From: Rhodocyclaceae bacterium
GTDB lineage: Bacteria > Pseudomonadota > Gammaproteobacteria > Burkholderiales > Rhodocyclaceae
NCBI GenBank assembly: GCA_020849155.1
Contig: JADLGU010000095.1
Span: 1-6,083, forward strand
Reading direction: 5' to 3'
DNA length: 6,083 bases
The position numbers were made by a program, and so were the translations under genes. Under the pieces are notes generated by a model that was given only the letters and a program-made list of their open reading frames with translations, ran no database searches and was not told the DNA's origin. Below, piece by piece: positions 4,701-6,083 of this stretch. How positions within the stretch are numbered: position 1 is the first letter of the stretch; each line of letters opens with the position of its first letter.

Positions 4701-5002
4701 TGCTGTACGCGATCATCGGCGAGGATGTACCGGACAGCCTGGCGCGGCGCCTCGCCGCCCGCCCGGCCCACCTCGCGCGTCTGAAGGAACTGCAGGACGC
4801 CGGCCGCCTCGTCATCGCCGGCCCCTGCCCGGCCATCGATTCGCCCGATCCCGGCGCCGCGGGCTTCTCGGCCAGCCTGATCGTCGCCGAGTTCGCGTCT
4901 CTCGAGGCGGCGCAGGTGTGGGCCGAGGCGGACCCCTATGCCACCGGCGGCGTCTTCGCCGGAGTCACGGTGCGGCCCTTCAGGAAAGTGCTGCCGGCTT
5001 GA
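4700..5002 (+). CDS. yciI: YciI-like protein
   Basis: This 100-residue cytoplasmic protein has the ferredoxin-like YciI fold. It matches the E. coli YciI pattern closely from end to end: MLYAIIGEDVPDSL, the RPAHLARLKEL segment with conserved His24, AGRLVIAGPCPAID, DPGAAGF, the strand and helix IVAEFASLEAAQVWAEADPY with conserved Asp78, and VRPFRKVLP. His and Asp form the putative active-site pair of the family; the physiological reaction is unknown. Its ATG at 4700 overlaps the yciB stop (TAATG), and its TGA at 5000-5002 overlaps the proposed bolA start, so three genes are chained. There are no membrane segments. Confidence 0.95.
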   Translation: MLYAIIGEDVPDSLARRLAARPAHLARLKELQDAGRLVIAGPCPAIDSPDPGAAGFSASLIVAEFASLEAAQVWAEADPYATGGVFAGVTVRPFRKVLPA

Positions 5003-5262
5003 ACACGGCGGAAAAAATGCGCGAGAGGCTGGCCGCGCTGGCGCCGCTGCGGCTGGAGATCGCCGACGACAGCGCCAAACATGCCGGCCACGCCGGCGCG
5101 AAAGAGGGTGGCCACTACCGTCTCCTCATCGTCTCGCCGCGCTTCGCCGGCTGCGCCATCATGCAGCGGCACCGCTTGATTTACGAGGCGTTAGGGCCCA
5201 TGATGCGCGGGGAAATCCATGCCCTCAGCATCCGGGCGCTGACGCCCGAGGAATCCGATTAA
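4999..5262 (+). CDS. bolA: BolA family protein
   Basis: BolA proteins act in the cytoplasm, typically with monothiol glutaredoxins in iron-sulfur handling, and affect shape and stress responses. The 87 residues show the class fold: an N-terminal helix (MRERLAALAPL), the strand LEIADDSAKHAGHAG (19-33), GGHYRLLIVSP (37-47), then RHRLIYEALGPMM (57-69), which contains the conserved His58, and EIHALSIRALTPEE at the end. The residue after FAG, usually Lys, is Cys52. The start is uncertain. TTG at 4999 overlaps the yciI TGA by four bases and gives a normal N-terminus (MNTAEKMRERL). ATG at 5017 would give 81 residues with only a weak ribosome-binding site. A longer frame from 4918 is excluded because it runs deep into yciI. 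Confidence 0.92.
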   Translation: MNTAEKMRERLAALAPLRLEIADDSAKHAGHAGAKEGGHYRLLIVSPRFAGCAIMQRHRLIYEALGPMMRGEIHALSIRALTPEESD

Positions 5263-5280
5263 CCGTCACAAGGAAATTAC

Positions 5281-6083
5281 ATGAAACACACCCTCCCCCG
5301 CCTGACCGCCCTGCTCGTCGCGGGCTTCCTGTTGAACGCCCCGCTGCAGGCCCAGGAGGCGAAGCCGGCCGCCAAGGCCGTCGCCACGGTGAACGGCGTG
5401 GCCATCCCGGTGGCCCGCGCCAACGCCCTGCTCAACTCGCAGCTGGCCCAGGGCCAGCAGGATTCCGAGCAGCTGCGCGCCGCCGTGCGCAACGACCTGA
5501 TCAACCGCGAGATGCTCTCGCAGGCCTCGAAGAAGAAGGGCTTCGACAAGAAAGCCGAAGTGCTGGCCCAGTTCGAGCTGGCGCGCCAGGGCATTCTGGT
5601 GAACGCCTACCTGCAGGACTTCGTCACCAGCCATCCGGTCAAGGACGAGGCGGTCAAGAGCGAATACGACGGCATCGTCAAGGCCATGGGCGACAAGGAA
5701 TACAAGGCCCGCCACATCCTGGTCGAGAAGGAGGACGAAGCCAAGGGCCTGATCGCCCGCCTGCAGAAGGGCGAGAAGTTCGAGGAGCTGGCCAAGGCCT
5801 CCAAGGATCCCGGCAACAAGGACCGCGGCGGCGACCTCGGCTGGGCGGCGCCGTCCGGCTACGTCAAGCCCTTCGCCGATGCACTGATCGCCCTGGAAAA
5901 GGGCAAGTTCTCGGCAGCCCCGGTGAAGACCGAGTTCGGCTGGCACGTGATCCAGCTCGACGACGTGCGCGACCTGAAGCATCCGCCCTTCGACGAGGTG
6001 AAGCCGCAGATCCAGCAGCGCCTGCAGCAGCAGATGCTCGAAAAGCACATCGCCGAGCTGCGCGCCAAGACCAAGGTCGAATA
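5281..6083 (+). CDS. Periplasmic parvulin-type peptidyl-prolyl isomerase (nearly complete)
   Basis: This is a PpiC/SurA-type isomerase and chaperone for exported proteins. A signal peptide covers residues 1-24 (MKHTLPRL, hydrophobic core LTALLVAGFLL, cleavage probably after LQA), with no lipobox cysteine. Residues 33-130 form a helical SurA-N-like chaperone arm starting VATVNGVAIP. The parvulin domain spans about 140-230: ARHILVE with His145, GGDLGW with Asp185, PF at 197-198 and FGWHVIQL with His222, all active-site positions of the family. A charged Gln-rich helix follows (236-262). It resembles Bordetella Par27-type proteins. AAGGA lies six bases before ATG 5281, and bolA ends 18 bp upstream. 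After residue 267 the window ends with TA, so the stop codon is probably completed by the next base. Confidence 0.95.
   Translation, partial: MKHTLPRLTALLVAGFLLNAPLQAQEAKPAAKAVATVNGVAIPVARANALLNSQLAQGQQDSEQLRAAVRNDLINREMLSQASKKKGFDKKAEVLAQFELARQGILVNAYLQDFVTSHPVKDEAVKSEYDGIVKAMGDKEYKARHILVEKEDEAKGLIARLQKGEKFEELAKASKDPGNKDRGGDLGWAAPSGYVKPFADALIALEKGKFSAAPVKTEFGWHVIQLDDVRDLKHPPFDEVKPQIQQRLQQQMLEKHIAELRAKTKVE

Noticed and set aside
1304..5002. A plus-strand open frame of 1232 codons
   Set aside because: It is antisense to two minus-strand genes, out of frame with the MFS gene and yciB, and rich in Arg, Gly and Ala with no domain. GC-rich DNA often lacks stops. Only its last 100 codons, from 4700, are the real yciI.
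5266..6048. A minus-strand open frame of 260 codons opposite the parvulin gene
   Set aside because: The plus strand carries a signal peptide and a full parvulin active site, so the Leu/Val/Gly-rich minus frame is a shadow.
1..6083. CRISPR arrays, insertion sequences, tRNA or rRNA genes, phage or defence genes
   Set aside because: No direct-repeat arrays, transposase motifs, terminal repeats or RNA-gene signatures were seen on either strand. The window reads as core chromosome.

Overview
This GC-rich window looks like chromosomal DNA of a betaproteobacterium, most likely from the Rhodocyclales (Azoarcus/Thauera type). Three things point there: the codon use, a second-copy infA lying next to a cold-shock gene, and a block of yciB, yciI, bolA and a periplasmic parvulin. 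The assignment comes from gene content and residue patterns read by eye, not from a search. The content is mostly ordinary core genome; the most informative element is a decayed msrB gene that could easily be missed.

Layout. (1) Positions 1-251, plus strand: the C-terminal end of a short-chain dehydrogenase/reductase, closed by a strong intrinsic terminator (268-295) that can serve both strands. (2) Positions 319-1351, minus strand: a likely cold-responsive operon. A sigma-70-like promoter (1323-1351) is followed by a leader of roughly 135 nt, a CspA-family protein (973-1179), an extended paralogue of initiation factor IF-1 (622-879), and a small winged-helix protein with two Cys-Cys pairs (319-597). 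(3) Positions 1457-2752, minus strand: two genes of unknown function. One encodes a small protein with a single membrane segment. The other is a membrane protein whose C-terminal half carries four exact 26-residue HEAT/LRV-like repeats. (4) Positions 2781-3992, plus strand: a 12-segment MFS transporter, divergent from the repeat protein across only 28 bp with interlocked -10 elements. (5) Positions 3998-4149: an msrB pseudogene that keeps both ends of the enzyme but has lost its middle, its reading frame and its catalytic cysteine. (6) Positions 4167 to the end, plus strand: yciB-yciI-bolA-parvulin, tightly packed, with two stop/start overlaps.

How the genes fit together. The cspA-infA-winged-helix cluster combines RNA chaperoning with translation initiation, as expected for growth after a temperature drop. 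The yciB block joins an inner-membrane envelope protein, a small YciI-like protein, a BolA-type Fe-S/redox protein and a periplasmic folding enzyme, a mixed envelope and stress group. The dead msrB directly upstream suggests that this block once also contained a methionine sulfoxide repair enzyme.
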